Assembly: GCA_947313765.1 (NCBI GenBank)
Contig: CAMZNQ010000267.1
Coordinates: 1 to 16,803 of the forward strand
DNA from: an uncultured Sulfurovum sp.
GTDB lineage: Bacteria > Campylobacterota > Campylobacteria > Campylobacterales > Sulfurovaceae
Length of the DNA stretch: 16,803 nucleotides
Direction of reading: 5' to 3'
Shown: in pieces, positions 8,085 to 15,179 of the stretch
Layout: each line of letters opens with the position of its first letter
Numbering within the stretch: the first letter of the stretch is position 1
Position numbers and translations under genes: made by a program
Notes under the pieces: model-generated
Seen by the model: only the letters and a program-made list of their open reading frames with translations
What the model was told of the DNA's origin: nothing
Databases searched by the model: none

Positions 8085-8820
8085 ATATAATTAACTCTAC
8101 AATCTGATTTACTTGTGCATCAAATATATATACAATAAATGTTGCTATGGCTAGAAATGGTACAAATGGTACAGCTTTATCTTCATTTTGTGCCATAAGT
8201 GATGGTACAATTGCAAGTATAGCAGAGAGGAATAGTGCATAGAAAAATAGAGGAAATCCCAATAGTCCTCCCATTGTTCCTGCTATAATAATATCTCCCT
8301 CTCCCATTGCCTCTTTATTTAAAAAATAGCTTAAATAGTAGCGTAATAGTGTAAATCCACCTACTGCTAAAAGAGCATTTTGTATGGAGTCCAAAATTGT
8401 AGGAGTGATAACTGCTAGTGCTAAAGCTAGTAGATTTAAACTATCTGGAATTTCCATATATCTAAAATCTATCATTAGCAGGGCTAACAGTAGAGTAAAT
8501 ACAGCAAATACAATAGGTAAGTTCCAAACTAGACCTAGTTTTTGAAACAGTAAAACAGCAATAACTCCTGTTGTTAACTCTATGATTGGGTATTGTATTG
8601 AGATTTTTTCAGAACAAAAACCACATTTCCCTCTTAAAAATATCCATGAGAAGATAGGTATGTTATGATACCACTTTAGAGGTGTTTTACAAGATTGACA
8701 CTTTGATGATGGAAATACAATACTCTCTCCTTTAGGAATACGATATATAACAACATTTAAAAATGAGCCAATCAATATTCCAAATATAAATATAAATGTA
8801 GTAATTATTATTTGACTCAT
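8077..8820 (-). CDS. Prepilin peptidase / N-methyltransferase (PilD/GspO family, A24)
   Basis: This polytopic inner-membrane aspartic protease cuts the leader of type IV pilin-like proteins and methylates the new N-terminus. It has 247 residues. The N-terminal GSFLNVVIYRIP motif (18-29) is followed by the cytosolic zinc-binding methyltransferase domain with two CxxC pairs (Cys41/44 and Cys66/69) and the YHNIPIFSW segment. The protease half has the two conserved aspartates in the family motifs LMIDFRYMEIPD (Asp118) and GEGD (Asp176), inside about six further membrane segments. So both activities look intact. No pilin or secretion gene is in the window, so its substrates (type IV pili, competence or type II secretion) are unknown. 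Its stop overlaps the LptF start and its ATG overlaps the uppS stop (ATGA). Confidence 0.93.
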   Translation of the reverse strand: MSQIIITTFIFIFGILIGSFLNVVIYRIPKGESIVFPSSKCQSCKTPLKWYHNIPIFSWIFLRGKCGFCSEKISIQYPIIELTTGVIAVLLFQKLGLVWNLPIVFAVFTLLLALLMIDFRYMEIPDSLNLLALALAVITPTILDSIQNALLAVGGFTLLRYYLSYFLNKEAMGEGDIIIAGTMGGLLGFPLFFYALFLSAILAIVPSLMAQNEDKAVPFVPFLAIATFIVYIFDAQVNQIVELIIYG

Positions 8821-9500
8821 GAGACAGCCCCAAATCTTCTCTCTCTATGTAGATATTGGTCAATAATATCTTCTAACTCTTCAGGAGTAAAATCAGGCCA
8901 AAGGGTATCTGTAAAATAGAATTCAGAGTAACTCAATTGCCAAAGTAAAAAGTTAGATAGTCTCTGCTCTCCACTTGTGCGAACCATAAGGTCTATATCT
9001 CTGTATGGGGTATTTAGTTCAGCTCCTAAACTATCTTCTGTAATCTCCTCATCTCTATTGGCTAGACGTGAGGCTGCCTTTGCTATCTCATCTCTTGCAC
9101 CATAGTTTAGTGCTAAAATTTGAGTCACATTGGTGTGGTGTGCTGTCTCTCTTTTGATGTATGCTATTGTCTCTTGAAGTTTGGGCGAAAAACCCTCTAT
9201 ATCTCCAACTGTTTCAAATTTTGCTCCAAATTTATGATATGTATCAAGTTCGTTTAGAAGCCATGCGTTTAGAAGTTTCATTAAAAAGTTAACCTCATAT
9301 TTAGGTCGTTTCCAATTTTCTGTGCTAAAGGCGTAAAAAGTTACAGTCTCTATGGTTGGATGTTCGGCACAATATTGGGTAATGTTTCTAGTAACATCTG
9401 CCCCTTTCTCATGCCCTTTAGTTCTTATGTGTCCTCTCTCTTTTGCCCATCGTCCGTTACCATCCATTATGATGGCTAAATGTGTTAGTTTATTTTTCAT
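8817..9500 (-). CDS. uppS: (2Z,6E)-undecaprenyl diphosphate synthase
   Basis: UppS adds eight cis isoprene units to farnesyl diphosphate, making the lipid carrier for peptidoglycan, O-antigen and other surface glycans. The 227-residue protein shows HLAIIMDGNGRWAKERG with catalytic Asp13, the YAFSTENWKRP block (55-66), the basic RTSGEQRLSNFLLWQ motif (174-188) that binds the diphosphates, and the C-terminal FTDTLWPDF and RRFG segments. Length is close to the usual 225-255. It is the first gene of the nine-gene minus-strand run and shares four bases (ATGA) with the following peptidase gene. The ribosome site is weak (GAAAG at a long distance). A candidate promoter lies about 46 bases before its ATG. 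Confidence 0.97.
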   Translation of the reverse strand: MKNKLTHLAIIMDGNGRWAKERGHIRTKGHEKGADVTRNITQYCAEHPTIETVTFYAFSTENWKRPKYEVNFLMKLLNAWLLNELDTYHKFGAKFETVGDIEGFSPKLQETIAYIKRETAHHTNVTQILALNYGARDEIAKAASRLANRDEEITEDSLGAELNTPYRDIDLMVRTSGEQRLSNFLLWQLSYSEFYFTDTLWPDFTPEELEDIIDQYLHRERRFGAVS

Positions 9501-9545
9501 TATAGTAATATTTGACTTTCATATATTTATTTAGTAATAAGGGAA

Positions 9546-9554
9546 ATTATAACA
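9546..9554 (-). promoter_or_regulatory. Candidate extended -10 promoter for the uppS run
   Basis: On the minus strand the 148-base divergent gap holds TGTTATAAT, a perfect extended -10, which predicts a start near 9539 and a leader of about 39 bases before uppS. No good -35 is present, which agrees with what is known of Campylobacterota sigma-70 promoters: they often lack a -35 box. The rest of the gap is AT-rich. Confidence 0.5.
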
Positions 9555-9616
9555 TAGATTGTTTATAGTTTTATTTTTGGTTAAGCTTTTAAATATTATT
9601 TTTTGCTATTTATGTG

Positions 9617-9642
9617 TATACTTTCATAATTTTTAAAAAAGG
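9617..9642 (+). promoter_or_regulatory. Possible -10 and ribosome site for the PhnA-like gene
   Basis: On the plus strand TATACT (9617-9622) and CATAAT (9625-9630) are candidate -10 boxes. A strong ribosome site, AAAAAAGG (9635-9642), lies six bases before the ATG at 9649. The ribosome site is clear; the promoter is tentative. Confidence 0.35.
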
Positions 9643-9648
9643 TTTTTT

Positions 9649-10188
9649 ATGAGTATAGATAAAGCACTCTTAAGTAGAGCAGATAATAAATGTGAACTTT
9701 GTGGTTTGGAAGATGGACTAAGTGAATATATAGTAGAGCCAAGAGAAGATAGTATTGTAATGTGTGAAACATGTTTAGCTTCAGTAGATAATCCATCAGA
9801 TAATAGCTCTCATTGGTTCTGTTTAAATGACTCTATGTGGTCTGAAGTTCCTGCTGTTCAAGTTATGGCATATAGAGTATATAGTAGACTTGGAAATCAA
9901 GAGCAACTAGATATGATGTATATGGAAGATGATGTTAAAGTATGGGCAGAAGATGGTCTAAAAGAGGAGAATGCAGAACCTGTGCGTGATGCAAATGGAA
10001 ATATATTGAAGGCTGGAGACTCTGTAACTATTATTAAAGATTTAGTAGTTAAAGGTGCTGGATTTACAGCAAAGCAGGGGACAACTGTTAAAAACATTAA
10101 AATGGTAGAGGGAGACCCAACACATATTCAAGGTAAAGTTAATGGCTCTACCATTTTTATTATCTCTGCTTTTTTGAAAAAGTTATAG
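9649..10188 (+). CDS. PhnA-domain zinc-ribbon protein (YjdM-like)
   Basis: This 179-residue protein has an N-terminal zinc ribbon, with Cys15-x-x-Cys18 and Cys39-x-x-Cys42, and a C-terminal SH3-like domain of the PhnA family from about residue 112 (VRDANGNILKAGDSVTIIKDL then VKGAGFTAKQGTTVKNI and the IQGKVNGSTIFI strand). The name comes from a gene near the E. coli phosphonate cluster. The family is not the phosphonoacetate hydrolase that bears the same symbol, and its function is unknown. The middle region (60-110) is acidic and helical. No phosphonate genes are nearby. The radical SAM gene starts eight bases after its stop and may be co-transcribed. Confidence 0.88.
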   Translation: MSIDKALLSRADNKCELCGLEDGLSEYIVEPREDSIVMCETCLASVDNPSDNSSHWFCLNDSMWSEVPAVQVMAYRVYSRLGNQEQLDMMYMEDDVKVWAEDGLKEENAEPVRDANGNILKAGDSVTIIKDLVVKGAGFTAKQGTTVKNIKMVEGDPTHIQGKVNGSTIFIISAFLKKL

Positions 10189-10196
10189 ATTTAAAG

Positions 10197-11111
10197 ATGA
10201 ATATACTATTTGGGCCTATAAACTCCAGACGTTTTGGAAAATCATTGGGAATTGATTTAAGCCCCTCTAAAAAGCAGTGTAATTTTGATTGCCTATATTG
10301 TGAGCTTGAACCTGCTAAAACAGTGGACTCTTATGAAGATGTCATCTCTGTAAAAGAGATTATTGATGTATTAAAGGATTCATTAGATGAGCATCAAGAG
10401 ATTGATGTTTTAACTATTACAGCAAATGGAGAGCCAACACTATATCCTTATCTATTTGAGTTAATGGTTGAGATAGATAAGATAAAGGGTTCAATTAAAA
10501 CGCTTATCTTATCTAACGGTTCAACTATAGATAGAGAGGAGACACAAAAAGCATTGATGTTATTTGATACGGTAAAACTCTCTTTAGATTGTGCTACATC
10601 AAGATGTCTAAAACGGTTAGATAGAGCAGATAATAGCATAGATGTTGAATCTATAAAAAGTGGTATGTTGGATTTTAAATCAAAATTTTCTAAGCCATTA
10701 ATAGTAGAGATACTTTTTGTAAAAGGTGTTAATGATACAAAAGAGGAGATAGATAGATTAGATGAGTATCTATTGGAGTTAAATCCTACACGTATTGACA
10801 TTGGTACTATTGATAGACCACCTGCCTATAGAGTAGAAGCTTTAAGTTATGAGGATTTAAGAGATATATCTTTAAAATTTGATAGCTCTTTGCCTATCTA
10901 TGTTGCGTCACGAAAAAAGGTTACTCAAAAACCATCTTCATATAGTGATGATGATATTTTGGATACTATTAAAAAACGACCTCTAACAGAAGATGATGTA
11001 GATACTCTTTTTGATGAAGTTAGTAAAGACAAACTTAGAGATTTAATCAAAAATAGTAGTATAAAAGTGATAAATAGCAGTGGATATGACTTTTTTGTCA
11101 TAAATTCTTAA
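10197..11111 (+). CDS. Radical SAM protein, COG0731 (wyosine synthase-like) family
   Basis: This 304-residue radical SAM enzyme begins with the family signature GPINSRRFGKSLGIDLSP, followed by the cluster-binding Cys28-x3-Cys32-x2-Cys35 (CNFDCLYCE), which holds a 4Fe-4S cluster and S-adenosylmethionine. ITANGEPTLYP (74-84) is the strand-2 GE motif that binds the SAM amino group. A conserved VEILFVKGVNDT segment follows near 170, and the DIGTIDRPPAY segment near 200 completes the barrel. The C-terminal 70 residues look like a small winged-helix-type region (DILDTIKKRPLTEDDVD). The family is related to archaeal TYW1, which makes wyosine in tRNA-Phe, but bacteria have no wyosine, so the substrate here is unknown. 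The start is chosen because it sits at the family N-terminus; its ribosome site is weak. Confidence 0.9.
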   Translation: MNILFGPINSRRFGKSLGIDLSPSKKQCNFDCLYCELEPAKTVDSYEDVISVKEIIDVLKDSLDEHQEIDVLTITANGEPTLYPYLFELMVEIDKIKGSIKTLILSNGSTIDREETQKALMLFDTVKLSLDCATSRCLKRLDRADNSIDVESIKSGMLDFKSKFSKPLIVEILFVKGVNDTKEEIDRLDEYLLELNPTRIDIGTIDRPPAYRVEALSYEDLRDISLKFDSSLPIYVASRKKVTQKPSSYSDDDILDTIKKRPLTEDDVDTLFDEVSKDKLRDLIKNSSIKVINSSGYDFFVINS

Positions 11112-11128
11112 AAAATTAGATAAAAAAC

Positions 11129-11157
11129 TTGACATAAAATCTATTTTTGTCTATAAT
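11129..11157 (+). promoter_or_regulatory. Consensus sigma-70 promoter of the tRNA-Asn pair
   Basis: TTGACA (11129-11134), a 17-base spacer and TATAAT (11152-11157) match the sigma-70 consensus exactly, 12 of 12 bases at optimal spacing. The predicted start is near 11164. The bases just after the -10 (CGCACTCC) are GC-rich for this genome, as in stable-RNA promoters under stringent control. Confidence 0.9.
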
Positions 11158-11160
11158 CGC

Positions 11161-11181
11161 ACTCCACAAAACATGTGGAGT
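11161..11181 (+). other. Inverted repeat over the tRNA transcription start
   Basis: ACTCCACA (11161-11168) and TGTGGAGT (11174-11181) form a perfect 8-bp inverted repeat with a 5-base spacer (AAACA). The predicted transcription start falls inside the left arm, and the first tRNA begins seven bases after the right arm. It could be a 5' leader hairpin of the tRNA precursor or a protein-binding operator. Confidence 0.6.
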
Positions 11182-11187
11182 ATATGT

Positions 11188-11262
11188 TCCGGATTAGCTC
11201 AGCGGTAGAGTAGGTGACTGTTAATCACTTGGTCGCAGGTTCGAATCCTGCATCCGGAGCCA
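11188..11262 (+). tRNA. tRNA-Asn (anticodon GTT), copy 1
   Basis: A 75-base cloverleaf with encoded CCA. Acceptor TCCGGAT pairs with ATCCGGA, discriminator G. The D arm is GCTC/GAGT, the anticodon loop CTGTTAA gives anticodon GTT (stem GGTGA/TCACT with a G-U at 27-43), and the T arm is GCAGG/CCTGC around TTCGAAT. It reads AAC and AAU. It lies downstream of a consensus promoter and 45 bases before the second copy. Confidence 0.97.
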
Positions 11263-11307
11263 TTTATATAATTGAATCTTTATAGATTTAAAAATCTTTT
11301 TAACTAT

Positions 11308-11382
11308 TCCGGATTAGCTCAGCGGTAGAGTAGATGACTGTTAATCATTTGGTCACTGGTTCGAATCCAGTATCCGGAGCCA
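11308..11382 (+). tRNA. tRNA-Asn (anticodon GTT), copy 2
   Basis: A second 75-base tRNA-Asn with encoded CCA, identical to copy 1 except for six bases. These form three compensated base-pair changes (28-42 in the anticodon stem, 49-65 and 51-63 in the T stem). The 45-base spacer is AT-rich and contains TATAAT at 11267-11272 without a -35, so a separate promoter is possible but co-transcription from 11129 is more likely. Confidence 0.97.
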
Positions 11383-11399
11383 CCTCCTTAAATTTTTTT
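11376..11399 (+). terminator. Possible weak terminator at the tRNA 3' end
   Basis: The end of copy 2 (GGAG, 11376-11379) can pair with CTCC (11384-11387), followed a few bases later by seven Ts (11393-11399). The stem is only 4 bp and competes with the tRNA acceptor stem, so termination efficiency is doubtful. The apt gene arrives from the other side at 11438. Confidence 0.3.
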
Positions 11400-11437
11400 C
11401 ATTTACAATTTTAGATGGTACTCCTTTAAAGAAGCAA

Positions 11438-11980
11438 TTAATCTATATGTATTACAGAGTATACCTCTGTATCTATACCATCTTTTCCATTTAAGAAATC
11501 TAACTCCAAGATAAAACAAGCTTCAACACAGTTTGCACCAACTTTTTTAATGAGTGATACACCAGCTTTTGCTGTTCCTCCTGTTGCTATGAGGTCATCT
11601 ATGAGTAGTACTCTTGCATTCTCTTTTGGAAAAGCATCAATATGAACTTCAACTTCATCAAATCCATACTCCATCTCATATTTTTCACAAACAGTAGTGT
11701 ATGGTAGTTTTCCCTTTTTACGAACAGGTACAAATCCAATATTTAATCTATCTGCTAAGATTGAACCAAAAATAAATCCTCTAGCATCAATACCTGCAAC
11801 ATAGTCTAAGTTATACTCTCTATATCTCTCTTCTAAGTGGTTCATTAGTGTTTTTAATGCAGTTGGATTATTTAGAATAGTTGTTATATCTTTAAATATA
11901 ATCCCCTTTTTAGGAAAATCAGGAATATCTCTAATGCTACTTTCAATAATCTCTCTGCTCTCTTTTGTTAATATTTTCAT
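11438..11980 (-). CDS. apt: Adenine phosphoribosyltransferase
   Basis: Apt salvages adenine by joining it to PRPP to give AMP. The 180-residue length is close to the E. coli enzyme (183). The type I phosphoribosyltransferase PRPP loop [14 protein letters not shown] is at 124-137. The N-terminal [18 protein letters not shown] block (17-34) and the [10 protein letters not shown] motif (63-72) are the usual APRT signatures, and [10 protein letters not shown] near 87-96 is the flexible catalytic loop. The ATG follows a GAAAGAG ribosome site, with a TATAAT -10 box ahead of it. It is a single gene, divergent from pyrH across 101 bases and convergent with the tRNA-Asn pair. Confidence 0.97.
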   Translation of the reverse strand: MKILTKESREIIESSIRDIPDFPKKGIIFKDITTILNNPTALKTLMNHLEERYREYNLDYVAGIDARGFIFGSILADRLNIGFVPVRKKGKLPYTTVCEKYEMEYGFDEVEVHIDAFPKENARVLLIDDLIATGGTAKAGVSLIKKVGANCVEACFILELDFLNGKDGIDTEVYSVIHID

Positions 11981-12004
11981 TTTAACTCTTTCTGTTTTTT
12001 TTGT

Positions 12005-12053
12005 ATTATATCCAAACTATAATAAACCAATTTTAAGAGCATTTAGATACAAT
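12005..12053. promoter_or_regulatory. Divergent promoter region between apt and pyrH
   Basis: On the minus strand TATAAT (12010-12005) predicts an apt transcript start near 11998 with an 18-base leader. On the plus strand TATAAT (12018-12023) or TACAAT (12048-12053) could serve pyrH, whose ribosome site AGAGG lies about ten bases before the ATG at 12082. No -35 boxes are evident. Two start sites would be only about 30-60 bases apart. Confidence 0.45.
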
Positions 12054-12063
12054 TCTTTTTTAA

Positions 12064-12795
<732 letters not shown>

Positions 12796-12820
12796 AAACT
12801 AGATTAAAGGATAAAAATAT

Positions 12821-13027
12821 ATGAAAATTGAGAAATTAACAGCAATTGCATTAGAGAAAGTAGATTTTGATAGATACCTATTGGCTGCAGCAGTTGGAAA
12901 AAGAGCTTCAGCTATTGCTAATGGAGCAACACCGTTGGTAAATATGGACCCTAAGGTAGAAAAGTTTACAAATATCGCTTTAGTAGAGATTGCAGAAGGC
13001 AAAATTATTATCAATAATGAGGTATAA
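12821..13027 (+). CDS. rpoZ: RNA polymerase omega subunit
   Basis: Omega wraps the C-terminus of the beta' subunit and helps RNA polymerase assembly. The 68-residue protein shows the RpoZ core: LTAIALEKV, DRYLLAAAVGKRASAI, then the NGATPLVNMDPKVEKFTNIALVEIAEGKI segment given here in outline. The start is ATG with AAAGG 12 bases upstream. It lacks the gamma-proteobacterial N-terminal Met-Ala-Arg motif, part of ppGpp site 1. It is directly followed by rsh, whose product makes (p)ppGpp, with only five bases between the stop and the TTG start. Confidence 0.93.
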   Translation: MKIEKLTAIALEKVDFDRYLLAAAVGKRASAIANGATPLVNMDPKVEKFTNIALVEIAEGKIIINNEV

Positions 13028-13032
13028 ATATT

Positions 13033-15159
13033 TTGGAGGCTTTACTAAAAAAAGCAAAGGATATCAAGACCATAGAAGGAGCTGAAGAGCTTCTTGTTGA
13101 ATACCACCCTAGCTACTCTTCTCTCTTTACTACAGCTTTAAACTTAGCAAAACAGGCACATAGTAAACAGTCACGTAAAAGTGGTGAACCCTATATTATT
13201 CATCCCATTTTAGTTGCAACAATTACAGCATTAATATCTAATGATGAGACTATGATTATTTCAGCACTTCTACACGATGTAGTAGAGGATACAGAGTATA
13301 CTATAGAGGAGATTAGTGATATTTTTGGAGAAGATGTAGCTTTTCTAGTTGAGGGATTAACTAAGATTGATACTATTCGTGATGAGGAGCTAATCTCTTC
13401 ATCTTCCAATAAAAAATTGATAACCTCTGCTTTAACATTTAGAAAGATGTTGCTCACTTCCGTTGAAGATGTTCGTGTCTTAGTTGTTAAACTTTGTGAT
13501 AGACTTCACAATATGACTACATTAGATGCATTGTCTACAAATAGACAGTTGCGTATTTCTGAAGAGACTATGGTTGTATACGCTCCTATTGCACACCGTC
13601 TTGGTATTGCACAGATGAAAAAGCTTTTAGAAGATTTAAGCTTTTACTACATCTATCCTAATGCTTATGGATTAATTGATTCCTATATCAAAGAAAACTC
13701 TCAAAACCTCCATCTTAAACTTAATGGTTTTATCTCCAATATTAATGATTTAATGAAAAAAAATGGATTTAAAGAGGACTCTTATGAGATATTTGGTCGT
13801 GTGAAACACTACTACTCTATGTATCAAAAGATGCAGAGAAAAGGGGTTAGTATTGATGAAATCTTAGATTTAATTGCAATTCGTGTTCTTGTAAAAGATG
13901 ATATTGATTGCTATAGAGCTTTAGGTATATTACACTTAAATTATAAACCAATTATATCACGTTTTAAAGATTATATAACTCTTCCAAAAGAGAATGGATA
14001 TAGTACAATACATACAACTCTATTTGATGATAATGGTATTGTAGAAGCTCAAATTAGAACTTTTGATATGCATAAAACAGCAGAGTATGGAATTGCTGCC
14101 CATTGGAAATATAAAGATGGAGAACGTTCAAAATCTACAGATATTAGTTTGGAGTGGTTAGAGGGATTACAATATCAAAATGATTCAATTGAGGAGTTTT
14201 ACTCTTTAGCAAAAGGAGACCTATTTACAGATGATATATCTGTTCTATCTCCAAATGGAGATCACTATACTCTTCCACGTGGTTCTGTAGCATTAGATTT
14301 TGCATACACAGTACATACTGAAATTGGAGATAAAGCACTATCTGCTTTAGTAAATAAAGTAAATTCATCTCTTTTGACAACATTAAAAAATGGGGATATA
14401 GTTAATATATTAACAGATGAGAATGTAAATGTTAGATGCTCTTGGGTAGATTCAGTAAAGACTTCAAGGGCAAAAGATGGGATTAGAGTAGCTTGTAATG
14501 CTAAACTAAAAGAGTGTAACCATATATCAGCAATTAATATTTTGACATCTCTTACAAAATTAGATAGAGATAGAGTTGTAGAGATGCTTGATATGTGTGA
14601 GTTAAAAGAAAATGCCTATAAATTGACATCAAACATAGAGGTTTATAGAGATGTTTTAGAGAGAATTGAAGATAGATTAGAGAATTTTAAATCTCCTATT
14701 GAGAGCATAAATGATAATTTTATGTTCTTATCTAATGAGAAGATAGAGTGTGTTGAGTTTGATTACTGTTGCCACCCTAAAATGGGAGATGATATAGTAG
14801 CATTTTATGAAAATGGTTCTGTTATAATTCATCATAAGTTTTGTGAAGAGGCATATAAATTGATGTTATCAAATAGAGATATGGTTTTTGTAAAATGGAT
14901 AGATGATAAGACGGCAAGATACAGATTGATTGTCTCACTTCAAAACCGTCAGGGAGTTTTAGCAGAACTTCTATATAAGTTAGCAAAATTAAATCTAAAT
15001 GTCATAAGCATAGAGTTGGGTATTAAGAGTAGTGAGAGTGCAGAGTTTTGTAAACTTGAAGTTGAAACTAAAGAGCAGAACTCTAAAAAACTCCAAGAGA
15101 GACTCAATAAAAAGTTAAAACTTATTGAGATGATTTCTCTAAATGATGCCTATAAATAA
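13033..15159 (+). CDS. spoT: Bifunctional (p)ppGpp synthetase/hydrolase, RelA/SpoT family
   Basis: Rsh makes and degrades (p)ppGpp in the stringent response. The 708-residue protein is a full long-form Rsh. The HD hydrolase domain (about 30-190) has His57, His81-Asp82 (LLHDVVEDTE) and CDRLHNMTTL with Asp156, so hydrolysis looks intact. The synthetase domain (about 250-360) has GRVKHYYSMYQKM, DLIAIRV and the catalytic Glu339 in EAQIRT, with LPKENGYSTIHTTLF between. The TGS domain is near 400-461, a Cys/His-rich region near 573-604 (C573, C579, C580, H581, C604) is next, and an ACT domain ends the protein (about 628-700). The only plausible start is TTG at 13033; GGAGG lies at 13035-13039, just inside the gene rather than before it. 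It sits five bases after rpoZ and 20 before tyrS. Confidence 0.96.
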   Translation: MEALLKKAKDIKTIEGAEELLVEYHPSYSSLFTTALNLAKQAHSKQSRKSGEPYIIHPILVATITALISNDETMIISALLHDVVEDTEYTIEEISDIFGEDVAFLVEGLTKIDTIRDEELISSSSNKKLITSALTFRKMLLTSVEDVRVLVVKLCDRLHNMTTLDALSTNRQLRISEETMVVYAPIAHRLGIAQMKKLLEDLSFYYIYPNAYGLIDSYIKENSQNLHLKLNGFISNINDLMKKNGFKEDSYEIFGRVKHYYSMYQKMQRKGVSIDEILDLIAIRVLVKDDIDCYRALGILHLNYKPIISRFKDYITLPKENGYSTIHTTLFDDNGIVEAQIRTFDMHKTAEYGIAAHWKYKDGERSKSTDISLEWLEGLQYQNDSIEEFYSLAKGDLFTDDISVLSPNGDHYTLPRGSVALDFAYTVHTEIGDKALSALVNKVNSSLLTTLKNGDIVNILTDENVNVRCSWVDSVKTSRAKDGIRVACNAKLKECNHISAINILTSLTKLDRDRVVEMLDMCELKENAYKLTSNIEVYRDVLERIEDRLENFKSPIESINDNFMFLSNEKIECVEFDYCCHPKMGDDIVAFYENGSVIIHHKFCEEAYKLMLSNRDMVFVKWIDDKTARYRLIVSLQNRQGVLAELLYKLAKLNLNVISIELGIKSSESAEFCKLEVETKEQNSKKLQERLNKKLKLIEMISLNDAYK

Positions 15160-15179
15160 AAAAATAGATAGAGGGAATA

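Noticed and set aside
5096..9500. Possibility that the LptE, LptF, UppS and prepilin peptidase genes form a new envelope system.
   Set aside because: Each is a standard housekeeping protein with intact motifs, and the mixture with ung, truA and folC is typical of compact Campylobacterota operons.
9352..9534. A 60-codon plus-strand frame antisense to uppS.
   Set aside because: It lies opposite a strongly conserved enzyme, has no ribosome site and resembles no family; it is a shadow of uppS. The same applies to the minus-strand frames at 9897-10097, 10448-10801, 12297-12497, 12799-13014 and 13200-13457 and the plus-strand frame at 16105-16293.
11284..11305. AT-only hairpin (AGATT/AATCT) with a T-run between the two tRNA genes, as a possible terminator.
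   Set aside because: The stem is about five A-T-rich pairs, too weak to terminate; co-transcription of the two tRNAs is more likely.
11378..11395. A perfect Shine-Dalgarno-like AAGGAGGTG on the minus strand beside tRNA-Asn copy 2.
   Set aside because: No minus-strand reading frame of useful length follows; it is simply the complement of the tRNA CCA end and trailer.
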